DNA of 26,267 nucleotides from a virus: IMG/VR virus record IMGVR_UViG_3300037358_000207, positions 1-26,267 of that record. One strand, written 5' to 3'. This document shows, in pieces, positions 1 to 6,635 of the stretch; position 1 is the stretch's first letter; each line of letters begins with the position of its first letter. The position numbers and the translations under genes are program-made. A model generated the notes under the pieces. That model was given only the letters and a program-made list of their open reading frames with translations, did no database searches and was not told where the DNA came from.

Positions 1-192
1 GACGTTTTGAAGTTGAGCGAAGCCGAATAACTCGATGGTGATATTGGAAGAAGCGATCCCGGCGAGCGTTACGTTTCCAATGGATGCTGGCGTCGCGATG
101 CCGGCCACTTCGTTGTAGATGTTAAAGGCGTTTGTATCCAGCCACAGGACCAGGGCGCCCTCGCCGGCAGAAGTAGGATTGATGTCGGTCAT
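1..192 (-). CDS. Unknown protein, cut by left window edge
   Basis: The reading frame opens at an ATG (190-192, minus strand) and stays open to base 1, giving 64 residues that begin MTDINPTSAGEGALVLWLDT. A perfect AAGGAGGT ribosome site (199-206) lies 6 bases upstream, so this start is one of the best supported in the window. The protein is neutral, rich in Ala, Ile, Thr and Asn, with no signal peptide or transmembrane segment in the visible part. I do not recognise the family. It is the last visible gene of the leftward early operon, and the stop codon of the preceding gene overlaps its ribosome site. The C-terminus lies outside the window. Confidence 0.7.
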   Translation of the reverse strand, partial: MTDINPTSAGEGALVLWLDTNAFNIYNEVAGIATPASIGNVTLAGIASSNITIELFGFAQLQNV

Positions 193-196
193 GGCT

Positions 197-415
197 CTAC
201 CTCCTTGCGGGCCGTGCGGGCGGCGTGCCGGGGCCGCTAATGGCCAAGGGGCGCAGCTCTTCGAGCTTCAGCTCGCGGGCCATGGCTTTCATGATGGCGA
301 GCCGGAAGTTCTGCTCCTGGTCGGTGGGGTAATCGATGCCGCAGTTGGCTTCGTGGATCCTCACCAGCGCGGTGAACGTCATGCCTTTTTCGTTGTCGGG
401 TTTTTGGTCTGCCAT
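197..415 (-). CDS. Small hypothetical protein, 72 aa
   Basis: I chose the ATG at 415 (MADQKPDNEKG). An upstream in-frame start would add 54 Pro/Ala/Arg-rich residues that run over the neighbouring gene. The product has a charged N-terminus, a helical middle (FTALVRIHEANCGIDYPTDQ) and a Pro/Arg-rich tail. I do not recognise the family. It ends inside the ribosome site of the next gene and starts 10 bases after the zinc-finger gene upstream. Only a weak GAAAG stretch precedes the start. The position after MuB in the early operon suggests an accessory early function, which is an inference only. Confidence 0.6.
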   Translation of the reverse strand: MADQKPDNEKGMTFTALVRIHEANCGIDYPTDQEQNFRLAIMKAMARELKLEELRPLAISGPGTPPARPARR

Positions 416-425
416 AACTAACTTT

Positions 426-815
426 CTATTTTGTGGGTTTAACGGAAGAGGACTCGCGCGGAGGCGCAGGGGCGCGGAGGGGGTTGCCTGGGATGCAGGC
501 GGTGCAGAGGGTTTCGGCTTCATCCACCCAGCCGCAGGGATGGCCGGTCTTGCGGACGCATTTATGGCAATCATCATCGGTGCAGCCGCAGACGAGGCAG
601 ACGCCGAGCGGGAAGCCTGTGGTGGATGGAAGGAGACGGGCGACCATCCGGGCGATGTCGATGTCGTATAGGTAGAGGGCGCGAGACCACTCCATTCCCC
701 AATCGGCGACCTGCTCGTATGCGAAGCAGGGAAATTTTTCAGGCACGTCGGCGTACTCGATGTGCCCGGCCTTCACCCACTGCTTCCATTCCTGTTTGCC
801 TTTTAGAAAAATCAT
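426..815 (-). CDS. Cysteine-rich (zinc-binding-like) protein, 129 aa
   Basis: The start at 815 (MIFLKGKQEWKQW) has a strong AAAGGAG ribosome site and a 4-bp ATGA overlap with the stop of the gene before it. Residues 1-65 form an alpha/beta-looking region. Residues 73-107 hold eight cysteines (73, 76, 78, 83, 86, 94, 104, 107) in the pattern CLVCGCTDDDC, CGWV, LCTAC. I associate this CxxCGCT...C..W...LC.AC cluster with small phage and plasmid zinc-binding modules. Metal binding is inferred. The last 20 residues come from a CGC-rich repeat-like stretch (about 449-485) and look like a low-complexity extension. Its biochemical role is unknown. Confidence 0.72.
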   Translation of the reverse strand: MIFLKGKQEWKQWVKAGHIEYADVPEKFPCFAYEQVADWGMEWSRALYLYDIDIARMVARLLPSTTGFPLGVCLVCGCTDDDCHKCVRKTGHPCGWVDEAETLCTACIPGNPLRAPAPPRESSSVKPTK

Positions 816-1021
816 GGCCGGGGCTCCTTTCGGCGTGGAGGCAGTTCCCCTTTCACGCGTGCCTTGAGATCGCGGAGCTGCTCGATCAGGGCGAGGCCCT
901 GGGCGGACGGGAGGGGCCAATGCCTGTCGGCGGCCAGGATCGAGCGGATCGCATCCTGGAGGCTGGAGCGGCAGGCCTCGTTGCGCTGCTTGCGGGTGGG
1001 CTTTGTGGACAGGGTGGACAT
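812..1021 (-). CDS. Small basic protein, 69 aa
   Basis: The ORF starts at an ATG (1019-1021) and ends in an ATGA overlap with the zinc-binding gene. The product begins MSTLSTKPTRKQRNEACR and contains a predicted helical core (LQDAIRSILAADRHW, GLALIEQLRDLKARV), with a basic tail. No Shine-Dalgarno sequence is visible. The first codons lie in the direct repeat GTGGACAGGGTGGAC (1005-1019, plus strand), so the true start could be later. The gap to the MuB-like gene is 23 bases. Family and function are not recognised. Confidence 0.55.
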   Translation of the reverse strand: MSTLSTKPTRKQRNEACRSSLQDAIRSILAADRHWPLPSAQGLALIEQLRDLKARVKGELPPRRKEPRP

Positions 1022-1044
1022 GGGATTGATGGGAAGGATGGGAG

Positions 1045-2295
1045 TTATGACCAGAGGGTGGTTTCCGCGCGGTCGATGCAGTAGGCTTTGAGCACGTAAT
1101 GCCAGTCGGGCGCTTTGCGCTCGCGGGCGGCGAGATCGACGGCCAGGTCGAGGATGCTGATCCAGATGCCGAGGCCCTCGCCGGCGACGACGGCGCTTTG
1201 GAGTTCGAGGGGGCTGCGGATAAATTGCTCGGTGGTTGGCTGGCCCTGGTCGTTCACGGCGTCGTAGCTGACGCCGATCTTCTTCGCCGGCGCGGCCGGG
1301 AGGCCGCGGGCCTTGGCAAAGAGGGCGAGATCGTCGTCGGGCAGGACGTTCGGGAGCTGGATCGGCGCGGTCCGGCGGCGCCAGAGCTGCTCGAGCCGTT
1401 TGCGCTCGGGACCTCTTACCAGCAGGTCCCGGCCCTCGTTGGTCATGAAGATGCCGACGCCGATGCGGCGATCATCAAAGAGCGACTGGATGAAATCGTA
1501 CAGCCGGTGGTTGCCGGCGCGCCGGAGCGCCCGGTGAAAATTGTCGAAGATGAGCAGCTTGCCCTCGCGGAAGCACGAGGCGATGGCGTCGCCGAGATCG
1601 CTGGGGCGGCTGACGCCGGAGAGCGCGAGCGACATCCCCAGGCGTTTCTTGACCTGGGCCAGCGAGGGCGTGTCGGGCATGTCGATGGCGATGGTCTCGC
1701 CGTGGTTGTGCCGGCGCGTGTACTCGGCGATGGACTCGCTCTTGCCGATCTGGCTGTCGCCGAAGATGAAGGCGATCTTGCGGTATTGCCGGGCGCGATC
1801 GAGCCGGTCGAAGATGGCGCGGCTCATCCGGGTATCGACGAACCCCGAGGATTCGAGCCGGCTGGCGGGCTCGACGGCGGTCTGGAATGCCTGGATCGCC
1901 TCGACGACCGGGATGATGTTGGCGCCCTGCTCGACACGGCGGCCGGTGAGGACCTGGTACAGCGTGTCGTAGCTGTAGAACTTGCCGTCGCCGGATGATC
2001 CGGATGCACCTTTCGAGAGCAGGCTGCCCATCTCCTCGCGGCCCAGGTTCTTGTGCCGGCAATAGCCGCCGAACCATTCGAGGGCCTTGGCCTGGTCATC
2101 GTCGATGATGCCGCGGTCGATGGCTTCCTTGACGGCAACGGAGATGACGTTGGCCGGGATCCGGAACCGGATCGCGCGCATGGCCTCGACGGCCTCGGAT
2201 TTGATGGGGCTATCAACAGGGACCCTTCGGGTCTCGAATGCGTCGGGCAGCCGGTCGAGCGGCTCGTCTTCGGTGAGGGCGTCTGGGGTCTTCAT
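1045..2295 (-). CDS. MuB-like AAA ATPase, transposition target protein
   Basis: A 416-aa P-loop ATPase directly downstream of the transposase, as in Mu-like phages. The Walker A motif is GDSQIGKS at residues 179-186. Walker B is KLLIFDNFHRA with Asp251. The N-terminal 120 residues contain a helical, DNA-binding-like region (GYCRHKNLGREEMGSLL, SYDTLYQVLTGRR). In Mu, the B protein binds target DNA, activates the transposase and gives target immunity. The same role is inferred here from fold, size and gene order. The start overlaps the transposase stop (ATGA, 2292-2295), implying translational coupling, and no separate ribosome site is seen. Confidence 0.88.
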   Translation of the reverse strand: MKTPDALTEDEPLDRLPDAFETRRVPVDSPIKSEAVEAMRAIRFRIPANVISVAVKEAIDRGIIDDDQAKALEWFGGYCRHKNLGREEMGSLLSKGASGSSGDGKFYSYDTLYQVLTGRRVEQGANIIPVVEAIQAFQTAVEPASRLESSGFVDTRMSRAIFDRLDRARQYRKIAFIFGDSQIGKSESIAEYTRRHNHGETIAIDMPDTPSLAQVKKRLGMSLALSGVSRPSDLGDAIASCFREGKLLIFDNFHRALRRAGNHRLYDFIQSLFDDRRIGVGIFMTNEGRDLLVRGPERKRLEQLWRRRTAPIQLPNVLPDDDLALFAKARGLPAAPAKKIGVSYDAVNDQGQPTTEQFIRSPLELQSAVVAGEGLGIWISILDLAVDLAARERKAPDWHYVLKAYCIDRAETTLWS

Positions 2296-4328
2296 ATGTG
2301 GCGGATTTCGATTTCCTCCTCGGTGGACGGGGTGGACACGATGGACGGGGTGGACTGGCGGATCGCAGCGCCTACGGCTGCCGCTTCATCGCCATCCGGG
2401 TCCTGGGATTCTCCGAGGGCATCGGCATTCGAAGACGCGCGCCGCGCCATTTCGCGGGCCTCCGCAAGGTGGCGGGCGCGGACCGGCGCGAGCAGCTCGC
2501 CCTCGCGCTTTGCAGCGGCTCCGCAGGCCCGCTGCACGGCCTCGACATCGGCCCTGCACGGCGCGTTGATCCGCCGGCATTGGCCGATGTAGCCGCCGCG
2601 GGCGTTGCAGACGAAGAGGGTGTCGGGCGCGAAGGGATTGACGAACGCCTGATAGGTTTCCCCGTCGCGCAAGGCCACCGGATGCCCATCGGCGTCGGTG
2701 GCCATCCCGGAGTAGCGATGCATGCCGGGGCCGACTTCGGCGTCCTGGAACTCGAACTGGTTCTTGACCACCTTGCGCTCGACGGCCAGGTCCGGCCCGA
2801 GGATGTCGCACACGCCCCAGGCGGGGAATTTGATGAGATCGGCCGCGCCCATGTCCCACACCTCGCGCCGGCTCATCTTGCGGGGGCGTGTGAGGATTTC
2901 GCCTGATTCGATCAGCATGTGGACGACCTGCCGCTGGGCGTCGGTCATGGACAGGAGCGCGCCGCGGTCCACCCAATGCTTTCCGATCAGCATCTCATTG
3001 ACCACGTGCCCGCAGTCGATCCAGTCGGAGAGTTCGTGGTCGGTGTACTGCTCGATGTTGGTGTACAGCTCGCCGGCGATGTGCATGAACTCGTTGAGTT
3101 CCAGGAGGTCGAACTCGAGCTTCGCGGCGGTGGCCGGGCGGAGCTGCTCGCGGGCCCAGAGGAGCATCTGGTTGTGCTTGAGCTGCGCCTCGAGGCCCTC
3201 GGGCCGGTGCGCGAGGTCCATGCCGGTCTGCGCCGGCAGATGGGCAAATTCGTTGTGGGTCAGGTTGTTGCTCGATTCCAGCGACGCCTTGTGCCGGAAG
3301 TTGCCCCGGCTGAGGCCGGGGTATTGGCCGGCGTGGGCCGCGGCGCCTTTCATGCCGGAGTCGGAAACGGTGATGAGTGGGCTGCCCGCGGCATCGCGCT
3401 CGCAATGCTGGGCCAGCGCTTCGCGGACGCGGTCGTTGAAGGCGGCGGTGCCGTGCTCGACCACCATGATCGTGCCGCGCGGGCTGTAGCCGTCCAGGAA
3501 GAGCGTGGCGGCCAGCACGTAGCGGGTCATGCGCTCTTCGAGCCCGGACATGCTCCCGTCCGCCTTGCGGGTCCGGACCCGGACGCCCCAGCGGATTTTG
3601 CGGGCGCTGAAGAGGTCGTGCGAGAAAAGCTCGAGCGGGCGGCCGGCCTGTTTCTCCGCGAATGTGTTGACGAAGAAATCGTGCCACATGTCGTCGAACA
3701 TGATGTGGCTTCCGACCCAGAGGCCCTTGCGCGTGGTGTACACCAGCGGGCGCTCCGCATCCGCGGCGGTGCGGCCGATGCGGGCCGCGGTCAGCTCGTA
3801 CCGGGTGGGGGCGTGCTTGACCAGGTTGCGGTAGCTGCACCCAATGGGGTAATCGACCACGGGATCGACCTCGGGCCACGGCAGGTGGGGGAGTTTGCCG
3901 GCGCGCCAGTCGCGGATCATCCGGCGCCAGGCGGACCGGTTCTTGCGCTGGTCGCTTTCGCAATAACCGCGGAAGCACTCGATAATCTCAGGGGGAACGC
4001 CCTTGCATTCCTGGGGCGCGACGGAGCGGTTGATGAAGACGCGCCAGTCGCCGGCGTCGAACCAGGTCCGCTTTCCATGGCCCTTCTTGTTGGGCGCGCC
4101 CTTGTAACCGCCCTGGCGGTAGATGTCGTACAGCCGGCGTGCCGTGGCGTCGCTCACGTCCATGTCCCTGGCCACGCGGCGCAGCGCGTCGCCGATCTTG
4201 CACCGGCAGCCCTGGGGCGGATTGAACACGGGCGTCAGGATCCGCAGCCAGCGCCGGACATTGTTCCGGACTTCGAGCGGGAGCCCAGCGTACTCGGCGG
4301 CGTCGGAAGTCGGGATGGCGAGGGTCAC
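2292..4328 (-). CDS. MuA-like DDE transposase
   Basis: A 678-aa protein with Mu transposase layout: N-terminal helix-turn-helix-like region (about 40-75, with DVSDATARRLYDIYRQGG), a catalytic RNase H-like core (about 200-400) and a beta-rich Mu-C-like domain (about 520-580, AFVNPFAPDTLFVCN). Candidate catalytic residues are D212 or D213 (MFDDMWHD), E291 in VVEHGTAAF where a second Asp is expected, and E351 (ASLESSNN). It would carry out strand transfer during integration and replicative transposition. The start is a GTG at 4328 with an AAAGGAAG ribosome site and a GTGA overlap with the upstream gene. The C-terminal tail (STPSIVSTPSTEEE) is encoded by a GTGGAC direct repeat (2323-2355). Confidence 0.9.
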   Translation of the reverse strand: MTLAIPTSDAAEYAGLPLEVRNNVRRWLRILTPVFNPPQGCRCKIGDALRRVARDMDVSDATARRLYDIYRQGGYKGAPNKKGHGKRTWFDAGDWRVFINRSVAPQECKGVPPEIIECFRGYCESDQRKNRSAWRRMIRDWRAGKLPHLPWPEVDPVVDYPIGCSYRNLVKHAPTRYELTAARIGRTAADAERPLVYTTRKGLWVGSHIMFDDMWHDFFVNTFAEKQAGRPLELFSHDLFSARKIRWGVRVRTRKADGSMSGLEERMTRYVLAATLFLDGYSPRGTIMVVEHGTAAFNDRVREALAQHCERDAAGSPLITVSDSGMKGAAAHAGQYPGLSRGNFRHKASLESSNNLTHNEFAHLPAQTGMDLAHRPEGLEAQLKHNQMLLWAREQLRPATAAKLEFDLLELNEFMHIAGELYTNIEQYTDHELSDWIDCGHVVNEMLIGKHWVDRGALLSMTDAQRQVVHMLIESGEILTRPRKMSRREVWDMGAADLIKFPAWGVCDILGPDLAVERKVVKNQFEFQDAEVGPGMHRYSGMATDADGHPVALRDGETYQAFVNPFAPDTLFVCNARGGYIGQCRRINAPCRADVEAVQRACGAAAKREGELLAPVRARHLAEAREMARRASSNADALGESQDPDGDEAAAVGAAIRQSTPSIVSTPSTEEEIEIRHI

Positions 4329-5083
4329 TTCGTGACTTCCTTTCTCGGCTTCGCCTCGAGCGGCAATAGGCCCTTCCTCATCTCGATGAGGAGGCCGTCC
4401 AGCTCGCGCCGCTTCGCGCCGGGGAGATGCGTCCAGAGCGGGGCCTCGCCCTGGGCGCTGTGCCAGTCAGCGGAAATCTTGAGCAGCGGCTCGTAGAGCA
4501 GGGTCGAGGCGATCTCCGCATTGTCCTCGGGGTCGCCGGCTTTCTTGTGCGCGCCGGTGTCGCCGCCTTTGAGCTTCTTCTTTTCCTTGAATCCATCCAG
4601 CCAGGAGCGCTGGCTGGTGCCGTCGATGAACGCGAAGAGGTCCTGCTGGAGCTTGCGCTCCTTGTCGCTCAGCTTCTCGGGCTCGGCGGTGGCCAGGGCG
4701 GCGAAGCCGAGAGACTTGCGAATTTTGGCCGGGAGCGCGAATTGGTCCTGGACGGACTTCGCGATGTCCTTGAACCGGTAGGCTGTGGCCCGATTGACCT
4801 CGGGGGCGTTCCGTTCGAGCCATCCCTTGACGCCGTCGCCCTTGATGCCGTTGCCGGTCACACGGTGTCCACGTGCGGACAAGGTGTTTTCCGCGCGATT
4901 CTCGAGCATCTGTTCGAGCAGCAGCATCATGGCTCCGAACCGCAGCACCTCGCGCATGCCGCCGGTGGCGCGATGGTATTGCTCGGTGAGCTGGGCGCCC
5001 ATCAGGGCGTCATCGGTGACAACACTCTGTCCACGCGTGGACAGAGTGTCGGGAGGCTGGGCGAGTACGATCTCTTTGCTCAT
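4325..5083 (-). CDS. DUF3102-like early phage protein with in-frame palindromic inserts
   Basis: A 252-aa protein that starts at 5083 with an AGGAGA ribosome site about 8 bases upstream. The segment GWLERNAPEVNRATAYRF followed by KDIA resembles the DUF3102 pattern (G.WL..N.P.v..rTA.Ry...A) seen beside MuA/MuB genes. The function is unknown, possibly DNA binding. Residues around 11-21 (PPDTLSTRGQSV) are encoded by a perfect 28-bp palindrome, and a related peptide (ENTLSARGHRV) by a degenerate copy. The first 50 residues are duplicated in the small ORF immediately upstream, which lacks the palindrome. Start and stop overlap neighbours by 4 bases. Confidence 0.75.
   Translation of the reverse strand: MSKEIVLAQPPDTLSTRGQSVVTDDALMGAQLTEQYHRATGGMREVLRFGAMMLLLEQMLENRAENTLSARGHRVTGNGIKGDGVKGWLERNAPEVNRATAYRFKDIAKSVQDQFALPAKIRKSLGFAALATAEPEKLSDKERKLQQDLFAFIDGTSQRSWLDGFKEKKKLKGGDTGAHKKAGDPEDNAEIASTLLYEPLLKISADWHSAQGEAPLWTHLPGAKRRELDGLLIEMRKGLLPLEAKPRKEVTK
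4860..4887. repeat. Degenerate 28-bp coding palindrome
   Basis: The arms ACACGGTGTCCACG and TGCGGACAAGGTGT pair at 10 of 14 positions. It has the same length and lies in the same reading frame as the perfect palindrome at 5022-5049. It encodes NTLSARGHRV against DTLSTRGQSV of the other copy. Read as an older, decaying copy of the same element. Confidence 0.55.
4930..5014. repeat. 85-bp tandem duplication, copy A
   Basis: By eye this 85-base segment matches 5121-5205 at 76 of 85 positions with no gap. It encodes the conserved DDALMGAQLTEQY...GMREVLR stretch of the DUF3102-like protein. The copies are in direct orientation, separated by about 106 bases, consistent with local duplication of the gene's 5' end. 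Confidence 0.85.
5022..5049. repeat. Perfect 28-bp palindrome inside a coding region
   Basis: Left arm ACACTCTGTCCACG is followed directly by its exact reverse complement CGTGGACAGAGTGT. It lies in frame within the DUF3102-like gene and encodes the core of DTLSTRGQSV. The duplicated 5' fragment at 5080-5232 reads straight through this site without it, with a net difference of 33 bases (11 codons). The centre contains GTCCACGCGTGGAC. Confidence 0.9.
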
Positions 5084-5232
5084 TTCGGTTCGTCTCCTGA
5101 AGGCCGGATTTTCAGGATCGTGGCGCCGAGGCGGAGGACCTCGCGCATGCCGGCGGTGGCGCGGCGGTATTGCTCGGTGAGCTGGGCGCCCATGAGGGCG
5201 TCATCATCGGGAGGTACGGTTTCTTTGTTCAT
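5080..5232 (-). CDS. 50-aa partial paralogue of the DUF3102-like protein
   Basis: An ORF of 50 codons starts MNKETVPPDDDALMGAQLTE. It overlaps the methyltransferase stop by ATGA (5229-5232) and the next gene's start by ATGA (5080-5083). Its residues 9-37 match the N-terminus of the 252-aa protein downstream (DDALMGAQLTEQY.RAT.GMREVLR.GA), then it diverges into KIRPSGDEPK and stops. It is therefore a truncated tandem duplicate. It may be a decayed remnant, or may be kept because its end provides the AGGAGA ribosome site and translational coupling for the full-length gene. No independent function can be assigned. Confidence 0.7.
   Translation of the reverse strand: MNKETVPPDDDALMGAQLTEQYRRATAGMREVLRLGATILKIRPSGDEPK
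5121..5205. repeat. 85-bp tandem duplication, copy B
   Basis: Partner of the repeat at 4930-5014 (about 89% identical by eye). It lies inside the 50-aa partial paralogue and lacks the palindromic insert found beside copy A. Confidence 0.85.
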
Positions 5233-5843
5233 TTTTTGGGGCTGCGAAAGGGACGTTGGAAGAGCAGGCCGTCGATGCCGGACTCGGCCAGGGCGGCCGC
5301 GTTATTGCTGCCATAGGCGACGAGGACCGACATGAACGCCGGGCGGCCGGCGCAGACCGTTCCATCGAGGTGATGGAACTTGATGCGCCCCTTGAAGAAG
5401 AGGATCGCGTCACAGGCCGCCACGGCCTCGTGGAACCAGGCGGCATCGGTGCGGGAATGCAGGAGCACGATGGCGTTGCCGTGCGCCGCGGCTTTGCGGA
5501 CCCAGCGCGGGCCTTCGGCGCCATACGGAGGGTTGAGCCACACGCGGGTCGAGCCCTTTGGGCTGCGTAAATCCCAGTCCTGGGAGAGCCCGTCGTCAAT
5601 GACAGTGAAATGCAGCTTGGCCGTGGGCCAGGGGCGATTGATGGGGGCGCAGGGATCGAGGTCGAACTCGCCCAGGGCGGCGATCAGCTCCGGCGGCGTG
5701 AGCCAGTCGTCCTTTGTGCCCGGCGTCCGAACATCGCCTCCGCGCGACTTCTCCCCGAACGATGGGCGGGCCATCGGGCGGCTCAAGGCCTTCAGGGCGG
5801 CATCGACGACCCGGTGACCGGGGGCATTATCGGCTTTGCTCAT
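5229..5843 (-). CDS. Phage DNA adenine-N6 methyltransferase (Dam family)
   Basis: A 204-aa protein of the phage N-6-adenine methyltransferase type. Diagnostic features are DDWLTPPELIAALGEFDLDP (45-64, with the DP.CA-like DPCAP just after) and the catalytic NPPY at residues 104-107 in VWLNPPYGAEGPRWV. A later GRIKF (152-156) fits the family core. It would transfer a methyl group from S-adenosylmethionine to adenine N6, probably modifying phage DNA against host restriction, a role Mu fulfils with Mom. The recognition site cannot be read from sequence. The first 40 residues are a basic, flexible extension. Its start overlaps the upstream stop by ATGA, and no clear Shine-Dalgarno is seen. Confidence 0.87.
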   Translation of the reverse strand: MSKADNAPGHRVVDAALKALSRPMARPSFGEKSRGGDVRTPGTKDDWLTPPELIAALGEFDLDPCAPINRPWPTAKLHFTVIDDGLSQDWDLRSPKGSTRVWLNPPYGAEGPRWVRKAAAHGNAIVLLHSRTDAAWFHEAVAACDAILFFKGRIKFHHLDGTVCAGRPAFMSVLVAYGSNNAAALAESGIDGLLFQRPFRSPKK

Positions 5844-6178
5844 TCTTCAAATGTCCGGTGTTGAGCAGGCTCGCGGCGCTCGACCAGGGATGCGAGCAGC
5901 TCTCGGGCGGAGTGGTCGCGGAAGGTCAGATGGTTGGCGAGTTTGCGGAGGGCGCGTTTCTCGATCTCGTAGATGGCGCCGTCGGTCGTGCCGGCCCAGG
6001 CGGCGATTTCCTCGCGGGTGTAACAGATGCCGGGCAGAGCCACGCGGTGGAGCAGCGCCAGGCCAAGGTCGGTGCGGGCCTTCTTTGCGGCGCCGGAGAC
6101 ACCGAAGGAATGGTCGCGGCATTCGGCGCGCGACTGCCTGCGACGCTCAACTTGCTGGGCACTGGAAAGGGCGCTCAT
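5840..6178 (-). CDS. Sigma-70 region 4-like DNA-binding protein, 112 aa
   Basis: The start at 6178 (MSALSSAQQVERRR) overlaps the upstream stop by ATGA; a longer in-frame extension is Arg/Pro-rich shadow. Residues 53-82 (YTREEIAAWAGTTDGAIYEI followed by EKRALRKLANHL) fit the helix-turn-helix of sigma-70 region 4, including the I-E-x-x-A-L-R-K-L end. No sigma region 2 is present, so it is not a full sigma factor. It could be a transcription regulator of early or late genes, an analogue in role of Mu Mor or C, but this is inferred. A phage-specific HTH protein unrelated to RNA polymerase is the alternative. Confidence 0.7.
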   Translation of the reverse strand: MSALSSAQQVERRRQSRAECRDHSFGVSGAAKKARTDLGLALLHRVALPGICYTREEIAAWAGTTDGAIYEIEKRALRKLANHLTFRDHSARELLASLVERREPAQHRTFEE

Positions 6179-6411
6179 GACAGGGAGTGGGCGAAGTCTT
6201 CGAGGTCGAGCGAGAGCCACTGGGCTTCCGAGAAGACCGCGGGCCGGAAGGGCGTCGAGGTGAGGAGGTCGAAGCAATCGCTCGGCAGCATCGCCTGCAT
6301 GAGTTGGCCCTGGAGGTACCGGACGCCGCTCGGCCGGCGCCGGTCCAGGACGCCGATGGGGATGTCGAGCCGGGCGGCCTCGATGCCGTGCTTGGCGTAG
6401 GTGGTCTTCAT
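6175..6411 (-). CDS. Hypothetical protein, 78 aa
   Basis: ATG at 6411 with an AGAGGAAA ribosome site, and ATGA overlaps at both ends (6408-6411 and 6175-6178). It begins MKTTYAKHGIEAARLDIPIG and ends AQWLSLDLEDFAHSLS. The composition is that of a soluble protein with a hydrophobic Leu/Met-rich middle. No motif is recognised. The tight operon overlaps are the main evidence that it is translated. Confidence 0.6.
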   Translation of the reverse strand: MKTTYAKHGIEAARLDIPIGVLDRRRPSGVRYLQGQLMQAMLPSDCFDLLTSTPFRPAVFSEAQWLSLDLEDFAHSLS

Positions 6412-6635
6412 TTTCCTCTGCGCCTCTGCGTTTGCTGGCCTGGCCGTTGCTTCGCATCCGTTGCAGCCGCGGGAGCTTCCTCGATAATGCGGACGATGCG
6501 GACCTCGCTCTCGGCCACGAAGCCGGCGTTGCGGTTGCCGTCGAAGAAGCAGATGTACCCGGCGGAATGGAGGTAATTGGTGGCCCGGATTTCCTCGACG
6601 GTCCCGTCGCGAAAGGTGATCTTGAAGGTCTTCAT
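6408..6635 (-). CDS. Hypothetical protein, 75 aa
   Basis: The start at 6635 has a GGAGGT ribosome site 6 bases upstream and overlaps the upstream stop by ATGA. It begins MKTFKITFRDGTVEEIRATN, a short beta-strand pattern (GYICFFDGNRNAGFVAESEV) typical of a small beta-barrel or SH3-like fold. The last residues (TQRRRGK) come from a CGCAGAG-type repeat (about 6415-6432), suggesting the tail was added by a repeat. Function unknown. Confidence 0.65.
   Translation of the reverse strand: MKTFKITFRDGTVEEIRATNYLHSAGYICFFDGNRNAGFVAESEVRIVRIIEEAPAAATDAKQRPGQQTQRRRGK

Noticed and set aside
2919-4496. 525-codon plus-strand frame across the transposase
   Set aside because: Antisense shadow of a confident MuA-like gene.
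5022-5049. The 28-bp palindrome as a transposase end, attachment site or operator
   Set aside because: It lies inside a coding region with the frame preserved and a related copy in the same frame; phage ends would be outside the early operon. Operator function cannot be excluded but has no direct support.
4900-5250. Repeated segments as a CRISPR-like array
   Set aside because: Only two copies of an 85-base coding repeat with no regular short repeats or spacers.
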